A DNA stretch of 64,000 nucleotides from Crocodylus rhombifer (lineage: Eukaryota; Chordata; Crocodylia; Crocodylidae). Where the stretch lies: positions 124,001 through 188,000 of the forward strand of contig JAVSML010020405.1 of assembly GCA_038503035.1 (NCBI GenBank), given 5' to 3'. Below, in pieces: positions 1-9,976 of the stretch. Each line of letters opens with the position of its first letter. The first letter of the stretch is position 1. The notes beneath the pieces were generated by a model. It ran no database searches, was not told the DNA's origin, and saw only the letters and a list, made by a program, of their open reading frames with translations. The position numbers and the translations under genes were made by a program.

Positions 1-1444
1 GGATGCTGGGCCAGCTGGGCAGAGCCCTGGTAAGGGGTGGCCTCCGCTACCCCTCTCTCCAGCAGCACCCGGAAAGGTCAGGCGGCCAGGGAGGGGACCG
101 CTTTCCCTCTGGCCCACGTCTCTTGAATTCATCAGCATGGGCAGGTACATGCTGTCCAAATAGGATGCACTGACTGCGGCGTGGGATTAGATCAAACCGG
201 GATCTGAAGTCCTTGAGGCTCCCATACACATGCTCTCCCTCCCAGCCCCAAGGTCAGAGCTTTTTGCTCGCAAGTCCCTGATTCTAGTCTCCCAAGGGAG
301 AGAGCCCAGCCTGACTCAGCTGGCAGCAACTAGCTGCTGCACCCTTTTCCTGGCTACAGACAGCCTGGCCCCCGCCTGAGGTTGGTCTGTAGCTTGCACA
401 CAGGCACCCCAGCCCAGCCCGCTGTCCTGCAGGGCTCTCCCAGCTTTCCAGGGAGCTGACATTCGTCAGGGGTGTTCCCCCCACTCTTCCTTCCTCTTCT
501 CTCTTTCTGCTTGGACCCAGACTCTTGGGAACCCAACATGTATTTGCTGGGGAGGGGGCTCATTCTGCTGGTGTTAGAGCTACATCAGAAAGGTTTTGCT
601 CAAACGAGCACACTGATGAAGAATGTGAAGAGATCAGCCTACCTCGGGCCACACTGGCGATGGCCCTAGTTGTGATGCAGTTATAGCACCTGGTTGTTGC
701 TGGTGCAGCCGATCCCAGAAACTGTTTAGGTTTGCCTGGGCAAAGCTCTCTCTGAGTCTGAGCTGTGCTTGCACTAAGGGTGGCGATGGTCTCTGGCATT
801 GCTCCATCATTGTATTCAAATGCCCAGACAGGGTAGATGGGATCCACACATCCAAGGACAATACCAGACAGTGGCTCCTAAATGTGGAAGTTGAGATCTG
901 AGGCCATACAAAAGAGAGAGTATTCGGAGTCTTCCTTAATGCTGAGGAATTGGAGGGACAGGGCTTGCCACACTGCTCGTTTTTGGGGAGGAGGGCGCTC
1001 AGCAGTACATCTGAGGGCAAGATTGAGCTGAGAAAGGTCAGGCCTCGCCTACAGGAAGCAACAGGGGTTGAGAGCTTTGCTAGAAGCAGATTATGGTGCC
1101 AAGGGACAAAATGCAGGGCAGGTGGCTGCACAGTCCAGGGACCCGTGGCTGACTTGGAACTGAAGCCAAAGGGAGGGGGAAGATTTCCAGGATCCCAAAA
1201 TCAGATCCTTAAATCTAGAGAGGAGGTGAGGGGGAAGGAGTCTCTCATTCTGCGGGTTAAATCCTGTATGCAGCTCACAGGAGGCTGGGAGGTGTCTTGG
1301 GCAGGGGGTGGAGGTACGCAACCCATGCCCAGGCTGCAGGAAGGTGCTCCCTGTGCTGCACTGCGAGGGAATGACCAGCCTGCACCGCCTCCTGATTCCC
1401 ACACCCAGGTTGGGAACAGCCATTGGTCCTGGCGCTGCAAGAGT
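1..1444. other. Gene-free block, nothing recognised
   Basis: GC-rich sequence with short chance open frames on both strands. I see no exon with convincing splice borders and no clear repeat. Confidence 0.5.
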
Positions 1445-1640
1445 TAACATGTTTTCTCCTTCTGCTAATTTAATTTTGGTTTAATTTGCATAACTGATTT
1501 AGTCAAAAGAAGCTGATGTAACACCTCATCTGGAGTGTTAAAGAGACAGGCACTATTTTTAGACTCCCTGCGCTCACCAGCACAGCGCCGGAAGCTTCCT
1601 GCTGTCACCAAGTTAGAGCTCTGCCTCCAGTCGAGCTTCT
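1445..1640. promoter_or_regulatory. AT-rich island, candidate regulatory element
   Basis: An abrupt AT-rich stretch in GC-rich surroundings. It contains GAGTTAAC, TGCTAATTTAATT and a perfect POU octamer ATTTGCAT at 1484-1491. It does not resemble the LINEs or SINEs elsewhere in the window. An enhancer role is inference from motif content alone. Confidence 0.3.
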
Positions 1641-3360
1641 TAAATCAGACATCCTTTGATAAGTGAAACGAGTTTTGGCCTCACAAAGCTTTGAGGTTGC
1701 AGCTGGACATGGCCCTCCACCTCCGCCGGTGAGCTGCAGAGACGCCGGGGGGATTGGTTCACCTGGGCACCTGCCTTCCTCCTGCAGGCCATGCTACAAA
1801 GGTCAGCTGATGCTTCAGGCCTGGTCATGTTGGCACATGCTGTGCTTGGAGGTGACGCTTTGGGATGTCGCAACACGGTCCCATTGTGATGTGGCACTGT
1901 GGTTCCTCTCTTCCATACTGAGCCCTTTGCTGTAGCATCTGCTGCCATCCGGGCATCGTTCTGCCGCATGGCAGCACATGGGTGTTTCCCACAGACAGTG
2001 GCATCATGCTTTGCCATTATAGGGCAGTGAATCTGCCTTGCAAACATGGCAGCTTCATGCAGACATCTTTCCTTTATGGAAGGAGTCTCTAGTCAGCCCA
2101 TCCCAGGAACATCCCTCTCCCATCATGATTATCTGCAACAGGGGAGAGGAGCATTTTCCCTTCAGTCCTGACCCCAGGAGAGGTGACAGGGTGAAAGCCT
2201 CACGCTGCAACTGAGTCACCTTTGCTTGTCTACCTTGCAGGCCTCACCCAGGAGGGGCATCTCATGCTAATATACCTGGGGCATAGGTAACAGGTGCATG
2301 CATGTGAGAAGCTGCGTGTGACTAAGTGTGTTTGCAAGGCACCTGTGCATAGGAGCCCAGGGGCCAGTGTTTGAGTCTTGTGTTCAAGCCCATGTAGATG
2401 TTAATGCCACTCTCACAACAAGGCTTTTAACATGTGGCATGAATTTGTTGGGACTCTGGTGTCCCGCTGAGGTTCACTTGACAAAGCAAACCCCCACAAG
2501 CCAGCTCAGATGAGCTGCCAGGCTCTCCAGGGAAGACAAATACAGCGAGTGCCAAGGACAGGCAGCTCCACTCTTCCCTCCTCACACGATACCTTTAGCC
2601 TAGGGCTGAGATATTTATTTGGGTTGCGGATGCCTGTGCTGCGCTTGCTCCTGGCTGTCTGGCTTTGGCACATACACACAAGACTTCAGCACCGAGGGTT
2701 GCGGTTGCCTGAGGCTTCCTCGCTGCCCCATCCTGTCACTGGCCAAGAGATCCCTCTATTTGTCCTAGAGGAGGCTGGCTGAGGGTCTTTTTGCAGTCTC
2801 TTCATCCACGCACACATCCCTCAGAGAGTGTATGGGGGGATCTCACCTGACTCATCATCATCATCAGCCTTCTGTGCTCAGGGACCCCCTTTGACCTCCC
2901 GGGGTTGACCCTATAACCTGTCCCCCATCCTGGGTTACATTCCCTGTCCCCATCATCCCCACTGGGGCCGTGGGGGTCCGCTCTCACCTAAAAGGGTGAG
3001 TCTTTTTTTTTCTTTCGGTCCTTGGGAGCTTTGCTTACCATCCCTGGGGATTGAAATGGGCTACACAAAAATCCTGTAGCAACCTGAGAAAAGGGAAGGG
3101 GTCTGAGCTAGGAGCCAGAGAGACTCTGGGAGAGCTGCAGGACTGGAAGGGTTACACGGCTGATTTTATGGGAAGAATCAAACTCTTTCCAGGCTGATCT
3201 CGGAGAGGTTGAAGTCACGAGTGGCCCTGCAGCACAGAACATGCTCATCCTTCCCTGCTGGTTGATTCTGCTGTAACAATGTTGTCTAAATCTTTCCACA
3301 GGCAGCAGATTGTTTTGTTGGTAACACTTTGTGGGGGAAGGGGGTGTGGGGAGAAAGAGA
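1641..3360. other. Gene-free block
   Basis: No exon or clear transposon seen. A short (CAT)n run lies at about 2852-2866. Open frames on both strands overlap one another and look like chance. Confidence 0.45.
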
Positions 3361-4600
3361 TTCATTTGTTAAAACAATTGAGGCTTTTATTTAAAAGGAA
3401 AAAGTAAGCAATGCCCATTTGTCTGAGTAAAATAAGGGAAAAACTGTTAATGGGGTTTAAGAACCTGAGTATACAGATGACGGGCATGTAATTGCTGTAG
3501 CATGTGTCTGTAATAAAACTTAATGCATCTATGATCAAAGTGCAGACATGAGCTAATTGAGTCCTCCCAAATGAGCCCTGCTCTTTACCTGGGTGGATGG
3601 GGATGTCCTGACACGCCTCTGGATAACTAGTCGCCTACAAATGAAAGGGATTGAAGTCCATGGGTCAGGAATCACGAATCCCTCTCGTCTCTTCCCTCCA
3701 TCCTGTGTTGGTATCCAGGTCCCATTTTATGGCGGGAAGAGCAAAATGAAGCGATTCCCCCCCAAACCCCAAAGAGAGCTGGAGCTAAGAGTCATGATTG
3801 GGATTGAAGAATTCATGATTTCCAGTGCTATTGCTCAGACCATGTTAAAGTTTCTATAACAGCTTGGATCATATTGCTGCGACTTCAGAATTTCGCTCCT
3901 CGCCTTGCTGCACACCGCGTTGCTCTGAGCTCTTAAAACAGCTCCCGAGTTGAGTTCCACCCTAGAGGCGGCTGCATTTTAACAAGCATCTTACCCAGGC
4001 CTTTGGTATACGATTATAACTTACAGCGCATCTCTGCCTAGTCTTGGTGACAGCTTTTTTCTGCCTTCCCTTCTGGTTTGTTTATTCTGGATATCTGACT
4101 GCATTGCATGCAGTCAGTCATTTTGGGTGAGATTTTCACGTTGCTAAGAGGGAATGAAAAACCTCTAGAAAAACAGGAAGGTTTAAGTGAGAAACCACAA
4201 GCACTGACGGGGGGACTTTGGGACTGAAGTGATAATAACTAACCCTGTTTTACACTAACTCTTTAAAACTGATGAGATGCTTGTTGAGCTGTATGTATTT
4301 TGATCTCTGAGTTCTTTAGCTGCAAGGTGCAACAGTCTATAAAATAAATCATGGCCGTTAATTATTGTTAACGGCCTTATTTATGGCTCTGTTGAGTGAT
4401 GTTAAATCAAGCTGCCAGGGCAGTTTTTTTTTTTTTCTGATAGCAAGTACTGGAATTAAAAAAAACAACAGCCCCATAACTAGAAGCGGATGTTTTAAAT
4501 CAGCAGAATGCTGTGCTCAGAGCGACTGCAGATGTGAGCTACAGTCCTTGGAAAGACATGAGCTAATATGGACCCGAGTGTCCTCTGGATGAATTGAGCT
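3361..4600. promoter_or_regulatory. Extended AT-rich block, candidate conserved non-coding DNA
   Basis: About 1.2 kb that is clearly more AT-rich than its flanks. It holds a TCF/LEF-type ATCAAAG at 3534-3540, several TAATTG/CTAATTG cores, and a short perfect inverted repeat (GGCCGTTAA at 4353-4361 and its complement at 4368-4376). No coding exon or known repeat is evident. Function is inference. Confidence 0.25.
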
Positions 4601-5326
4601 CCCTGTCTGAAGGCCTTGTGGGGTGAAAAAATGGTCCAGCCCCTTTAATAGAGACTCTCAGCATCCGAGCTTGATGCTCCAGTTCTTACCCTGGGGCTGA
4701 GCCTGGAAGCCGAGGCCTTTGTGCAGATGGGAAATGGGGAGACTAAATGGGGGATTCTTTTGGGCTTTTGCAATAATCCACAAGTTTTCCTGCGTGCTGA
4801 TTCAGGCAGAGACTGAATCATCCATGGCAACTATTTACTTCTCCTGCTCTTTCATCCCCAGCCCGTCCTGTGAGAGCTGTTATCTCGGGGCTTGTCAGAC
4901 CATCTTTGTTACCCTTTGGAGAATCCTCCACAGTCTCCTTCCTGGGAGTGAGACCTGGTTTTCAATGGTGCTAGAGATCATGTCGTGTGTCCAGGGAGAA
5001 CCGCTGTGTTTCTCAAAGCCTCTGTTCTTGGATTCACGCGATTAGGCAAGAACATTGTTTTTCACTGGAAAAAAAATGTTGCTAGCCCAATTGCAGGAGA
5101 AAGCTTGCAGACATGACCTGGGGTTCCCGAGGAAGTGCTGAAATCAGCAACTAAATGCAACAAGCCCCTAATTTGTTTAAAAAGTCTCATGATTAAATCA
5201 ATGTCATGACTGTGTGGAGGCCTGATTGTGTTGAAGCCTGGGGGAGACAGTAGTATCTCCCCACCCCTCTGTGTATAACACTCCCATGATCAGGTAGCTG
5301 CAACAGGGCTAGGGTGACACGGTGTT
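4601..5326. other. Gene-free block
   Basis: Nothing recognised. Chance open frames only. Confidence 0.4.
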
Positions 5327-5400
5327 TGGGTAGATGTGACCTCTTGTATTACATCAACTAAACGTTTAGTTGGTCTAATACAAGAGATCATGTCTACCCA
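5327..5400. repeat. 74-bp near-perfect palindrome
   Basis: Two 37-nt arms (5327-5363 and 5364-5400) are reverse complements with five mismatches and no spacer. The centre is AAACGTTT. The right arm continues into an interspersed repeat that has a second copy near 29.2 kb, so the palindrome probably arose by head-to-head insertion or inverted duplication of that repeat's end. Confidence 0.85.
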
Positions 5401-5452
5401 AAGAACCTTGCCTGCCTATGTCCTTAGACCAACATGGCTACAACCAACAACC
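5364..5452 (+). repeat. Interspersed repeat A, copy 1
   Basis: The core reads TTGGTCTAATACAAGAGATC, then CTACCCAAAGAACC, then CCTATGTCCTTAGACC and a GGCTACAACC end. The same order of blocks recurs at 29185-29310. It resembles an ancient reptile repeat ending in ACCAACACGGCTACAACC. I cannot assign a family name with certainty. Confidence 0.65.
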
Positions 5453-5640
5453 CTATGGGGATAGGGTCTAACCCACATTCTGCCCAGGTACCCCTTTCTG
5501 TGGCTGCTGGCACAGCTGGGTCTCTAGCTGGCTCTGCTCCCTGCTGTATTGCTCTGTGCATCCTCCAGCTAGGGAGGTGCAGACACCTTGGCCTGGCTTA
5601 GCCTTTCCTGGTGCCAGCCAGGTGGCAGAGGAATCAGAGC

Positions 5641-5720
5641 CTCTCAACTCCTTGGACTAATTAACATAAATTGACACTGACTAATTAACTGTTCCAGCTC
5701 ATTAAGGCTCAGGTGCTGTG
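5641..5720. promoter_or_regulatory. Duplicated homeodomain-type site cluster
   Basis: The 11-mer GACTAATTAAC occurs exactly twice, at 5655-5665 and 5679-5689 (24 bp start to start). Each copy contains the palindromic TAATTA core. A CATTAAGG lies just downstream and an E-box CAGGTG at 5710-5715. The motif match is direct observation; binding is inference. Confidence 0.35.
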
Positions 5721-7849
5721 CGAGGGAACAGCAGGCAGCGGAGTGGGGCCAGTGTCTTTGTTCTCCCTCTGCTGCCTCTCCAGACACTTCCTCCTCTCTC
5801 TGCCTCACCTGGGCATATCCTCCTCCTCACCCCTTTCTATCCCTTCTCCGTCCCCCTCCCTTGTCTCTCCGGCCCTGCCACTACAGCTATGGGGAGGCTG
5901 TTAAGAGAGAGAATAAAATTGGTGCCTAATCCATTGGCAGGAGCTCTTGTGGTCGCCTGGTTTGAACGTCCCCAGGTGCGGTTCACTCGTAGGCGGGCTT
6001 TGCCCTGGTTCCTCTCCTCCGGGGGGGGGGTGTTCGGTGTTTCGGCAGGGAGGCAAGAGGAGAGCAAAATAAAGCAGGCTATATGCAGTACAGGGACAGC
6101 AAGCAGGGTAACGGAGGGCAGGAGAAGAGGGAAGAAATGCTCTTGGCTCCTGCTCGCATGGAAGAGAAGCAGTGCTGGGCAGTAATCACAGGTCTGGGTT
6201 TTCAGAGCCTGGAGCCCAGTTTTTCTGTGCAACTGTGGACCAGTTGCTTAGTGGGCTGTGCCTCAGTGTCCCCTTGTTACAAGAGAGGAGGGCTGGGCCG
6301 CGGGTCAGGCCCCATCAGCTAAATGGAAGACAAGAACGGGGATATCTGGTGGACAGATCTGGAAGGCTCACAGGATGCCCCCATGCTACAGCAGTGAGAA
6401 CCACAGGAAGCTTTGTGGTAAATGTTACAGGGCAAATGACACGTGGCATGAGACTCCTCACAGATAGGTGCCTAAATACTAAGGGGCCAGATACCTTAGA
6501 GAGCCTGAAGCTGTGCAAAGAAAGGAACTGTTCTGGGCACAGATCATGCTGGGTCCCCACAATAGCCTTGCTGGGTGTCCACACAGGCAGGATCCTAAAT
6601 CACTGTGGTTGCAGTGCTTTCAGGGTACCACTCCCACAGCTCGTGTGGTTGGAGGAGGGAGGGCTCGCTGGAGCGTTGCTTTCCGTCTGTGCCCATGCTC
6701 AGGCCGGACGGTTTCTGCCTGAGCCAGTTAAGCTTCAACCAGGCCATAATCTCACTTGAAAGGCCACCCGCTCTGACCAGTTGTGAGCCTTTAGTAGCTG
6801 CATGTGTGCAGGCATGGACAAAGCCTTCTGTGGGACTGCAGCCATTTGATTTTTCTTGTGGAGTCCAGGCTTGAGACAGAGGTCTGCCAAATGCCAAGGT
6901 AATACGTGCATTAGTAACAGGCCCAACCCAAGGCTCTCACCCTGAACCCCTTGGCCCCTCATTACCATTGCTAAATTGATCCACCCCTTTTTAACATCTC
7001 CCCTGTTGCTGAATTTTCCCCGGTATGCCTCTATTCCCCAGCATCCCAGCCATCATGGCTGATGCAGATCGTGTGGACAGCTCTTCTCAGACCATCCGAT
7101 CCAGTAGCTTAACTAGAGAAATGGGGTTGCTGTTGAGCAATGTGACTTCTTCCTCCTTGTCCCAGCTCTAGGAGGATGCCTCTGGCAGGGATCTGGCTCG
7201 CTCAGATTGCAGAGCCTCCGGCAGTCTGGAAATAGGACCCCCGTCCTGCCTGTTTCTCTCACCTACTGTGTCAGGGCAGATGTCACCTGGTGCTGACCTG
7301 ATGAAAGAGGCCTTCAAAAATCTTGGTTTGGTGGCAAGAGTCTGGGGTGGAAAGAAGGGAAAGTGAAGGGGGAGGAAGCCAGGCCGCTGAAGTGTGGGGG
7401 AAGTCTTTGCCCGCCCACAAAGTTACCAGCACAGCTGCCCTGGCTGGAGGGACACTGAGCCCCATGTGCAAGGAAGAGGTTGGCTGTGATGAGTCACGCT
7501 GACCCCCTTCAATGTCCATCTGGATGTCGAGAGGCTGGGAAGGGAGAAGAGCTAGCAACGGTCCCTGCAGCAGCTGATGTGGGAGGGTCACGGGTCCGGT
7601 TCTGAAGTGGGGTGACTGGCTGGCTCGTGGAGCACGAAGGGGATGCGGGGCCTTTCACCTCCAAGCTGCCAGCTCGACTTCAGCCTCACTTGGCAGTGAC
7701 CAGGCATCCTCGCCATCTGTTGTTGCGCTGGCCTGTCTGAAACAGGCTGTTGGTCTCAGTCCAGTTCCTCCTGGGCTAGTGCCTACCACACAAAATCCAC
7801 CACCCTAATTGGCATTCACTGACACCCTCATTGGCAGAAGTGAGTGGCT
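5721..7849. other. Gene-free block with one MIR fragment
   Basis: Overlapping chance open frames on both strands; no splice-bounded exon recognised. The only repeat seen is the MIR piece at about 6190-6290. Confidence 0.4.
6190..6290 (+). repeat. MIR-type SINE fragment
   Basis: Contains the diagnostic order GGTCTGGGTT, then GTGGACCAGTTGCTTA, then CTGTGCCTCAGTGTCCCC, matching the MIR core and its downstream block. Degenerate and truncated at both ends. Confidence 0.6.
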
Positions 7850-8300
7850 TTGAGGCCTTGTCCGCACGGGGAAGTTTGCACGTGTGCAGTTGCCAGCGTA
7901 GGCTGACCCCTTCAAAACCACGTTGATGCTACTATGGATGGGCTGTGCGCCAGCACCTGAGAGCTCCTGCAACAGATTCTCTTGTGCGGCTTTGTAGAGG
8001 AAGACCTCTGGGGGGATTTGGGCCTTACTTGCATTGGAGAATTGAGCTGGGCATGAGTGTGGCTGTTTCTGTGTGCCTGTACGAGCTTGGTGGTAGTTGT
8101 GTTCTAGCGATAGCACTTCAGTGCTTCCTTAAGCCAGGGCAGGGGCAATGCCCTCTGGGTATCTTCCCACAGTCTGCAGCTCTGTTCCCATTAGGGGCAC
8201 ATCCTGGGGAGTCTGCAAGGCTTGTGATACATTGTGGGACATTGGGTAATTGAATTACCGCACTTTTTGGGAGATGTTGCAAAGCCTTTGATTCACTGCA
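7850..8300. mobile_element. Possible non-autonomous DNA transposon remnant
   Basis: Begins with GGCCTTGTCCGCACGGGGAA, a variant of a start often seen in reptile DNA-transposon copies. It contains GGCAATGCCCTCTGGGTATC and TTCCCACAGT blocks. No clear terminal inverted repeat or target duplication could be confirmed by eye. Confidence 0.3.
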
Positions 8301-8739
8301 GGAGAACTAAGGGAATGACATCCGGTTACCTCCACCCACCCTTGCAGTACTCAGGTTCACACGGAACAGGTTATGGTTAAACCTGCAATAAAGCTGTGTT
8401 TTCTAACCAGTTGTTTGATTGTTCCCAGGTGGTTGAGGGTGTCTCTGTGTTGTGCAAACAGCCCTGTGGCTCTAGGCAGTTTAGTTTCTCTGGTCTTTTC
8501 TCCCATGGGAGCTCTGAACTGTCAACATTGGTGGTGCTCGACCAAGGTGCTGTGGCACCAGGAAAGGCTGCAAGATCCTCTGCATATCAGCACAGTGATG
8601 TCTTCAAACACCTGATGATTCACATGCTAACCTCAATAGGAATCCACAGCGTCAAAACCATCCTGCCCCACAGTGGTCCTTTGCAACAGAAGAATCGCTC
8701 TGTTACTTTTTTTAGTCCAAAAATGAGCGGAAGTGAAGC

Positions 8740-8789
8740 GCTGGCGTTTTCTGGTGGGTGCTCTGAGTCTAAAAAGGTTGAGAACCACT
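8740..8789 (+). mobile_element. hAT (Charlie-type) terminal fragment, copy 1
   Basis: Ends with AAAAAGGTTGAGAACCACT, the reverse complement of the hAT-Charlie/MER5-type terminus (AGTGGTTCTCAACC). The 25 bases at 8765-8789 are identical to 55246-55270. The internal part of the element is not recognisable. Confidence 0.6.
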
Positions 8790-9424
8790 TGTCTGGGTCT
8801 GAGCCTGAGGATGATGATGACCCTGCCTGGACCAGGCTATGGGGACTGAATTCCCCTCTTGCTCTCAGTGGAAGCCCCTCATGGCAGGGAGCCACGCTGC
8901 TGCCCTTGCTGTACCTGTGCTGTGTGCACCTTCCCTGAGCAGCATAACGTTCACTCAGAAGGTTTTGTTTCTTTTAACAGCCCTTGGGGCCATGAGATCT
9001 CCCTGCCAGTTTCTGGCAGAACCTGTCAGGCAACTTTCGGCTTTATCTTTTGTGATAAACAAAAGGGGGAGAGTCATGTTAGAAGAGCCCCTGATGTCTT
9101 TGCTGCTGTTCTGAGCCTGCTGTGCAGCTCCGGGTCTGCTTTCTAGCCCATCCCACGGAGCCTGGAGAAAGCCCCCGCCCTTCAAACACATGCTCTGAGC
9201 CTGTTACTTCACCCTTTGGAGGATCTGTGGAAAGCATTCAGGGTTTTAGCAGCAAACCCAGGCTTTCCCTGTTCCAGCTGATTGCTACAGAGCAGCTGCG
9301 GGATCAGCGTAGGGCTAGAGCCCAAGGCAGAGTAGCAGGTGGAGCCAAAAGGGGCAGAGATACAACTCCACCATCCCATCTTCTATGGGGAGGCTTCTGC
9401 TTACTGGGGAGGCTTGGGGCTCTG

Positions 9425-9545
9425 GATGCCTGAGTTTGCTTCCTGGCTCTGGCTCTTTGACTCTGGCCAAATCACTGTGCCATGCTGTGCCTCAGTTTCC
9501 CCATCTCTGCCTGCACCTTGCACTTCTGTGGTGGAAGTATTACTG
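9425..9545 (+). repeat. MIR-type SINE fragment
   Basis: Shows GCTTCCTGGCTCTGGC, then ACTCTGGCCAAATCACT, then CTGTGCCTCAGTTTCCCC, followed by CATCT. This is the typical MIR order. Confidence 0.75.
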
Positions 9546-9960
9546 TATTGTTATTTATATACCAGGGCTGGATCCACCCTCTGGGGAAGTCCATATCTGG
9601 ATCCAGCTGCCTGTGTTCTCAGATGAGCCTGGCCTGAATCCCCAGCCTGAATGTTGAGACTCTCCAGATTGGGGTCCCATCTCTGCTGTCTCTCCTTATT
9701 CTGCTTTAGTGACCCTCCATTGGGTTTGCCGGGGTAATAGCCTCTGGGCCTTGCATCCCAGCATGGTCTCTTCTCTGTGTGAATGCCCGTGTGCGGCTCA
9801 CTTGCACAAGGAGCCCACGCCGTCCGCACAGCTTCGAGGCATGCTGCCCCTTTATGTTTAACCCGAGTGTTTGAGCCCCTCTGTGAAGACACCCTGGGAA
9901 CCAGCAGCCTGCATACAGCACAAAGGCTGTTGGAGGCATCTCTGCTCACTGGATTAGCAT

Positions 9961-9976
9961 GGTTGCTGCAGCAACC
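9961..9976. promoter_or_regulatory. RFX X-box-like perfect palindrome
   Basis: GGTTGCTGCAGCAACC is exactly self-complementary. It matches the two half-sites of an RFX X-box (GTTGC and GCAAC) with a 4-nt spacer. Binding is not shown. Confidence 0.35.
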
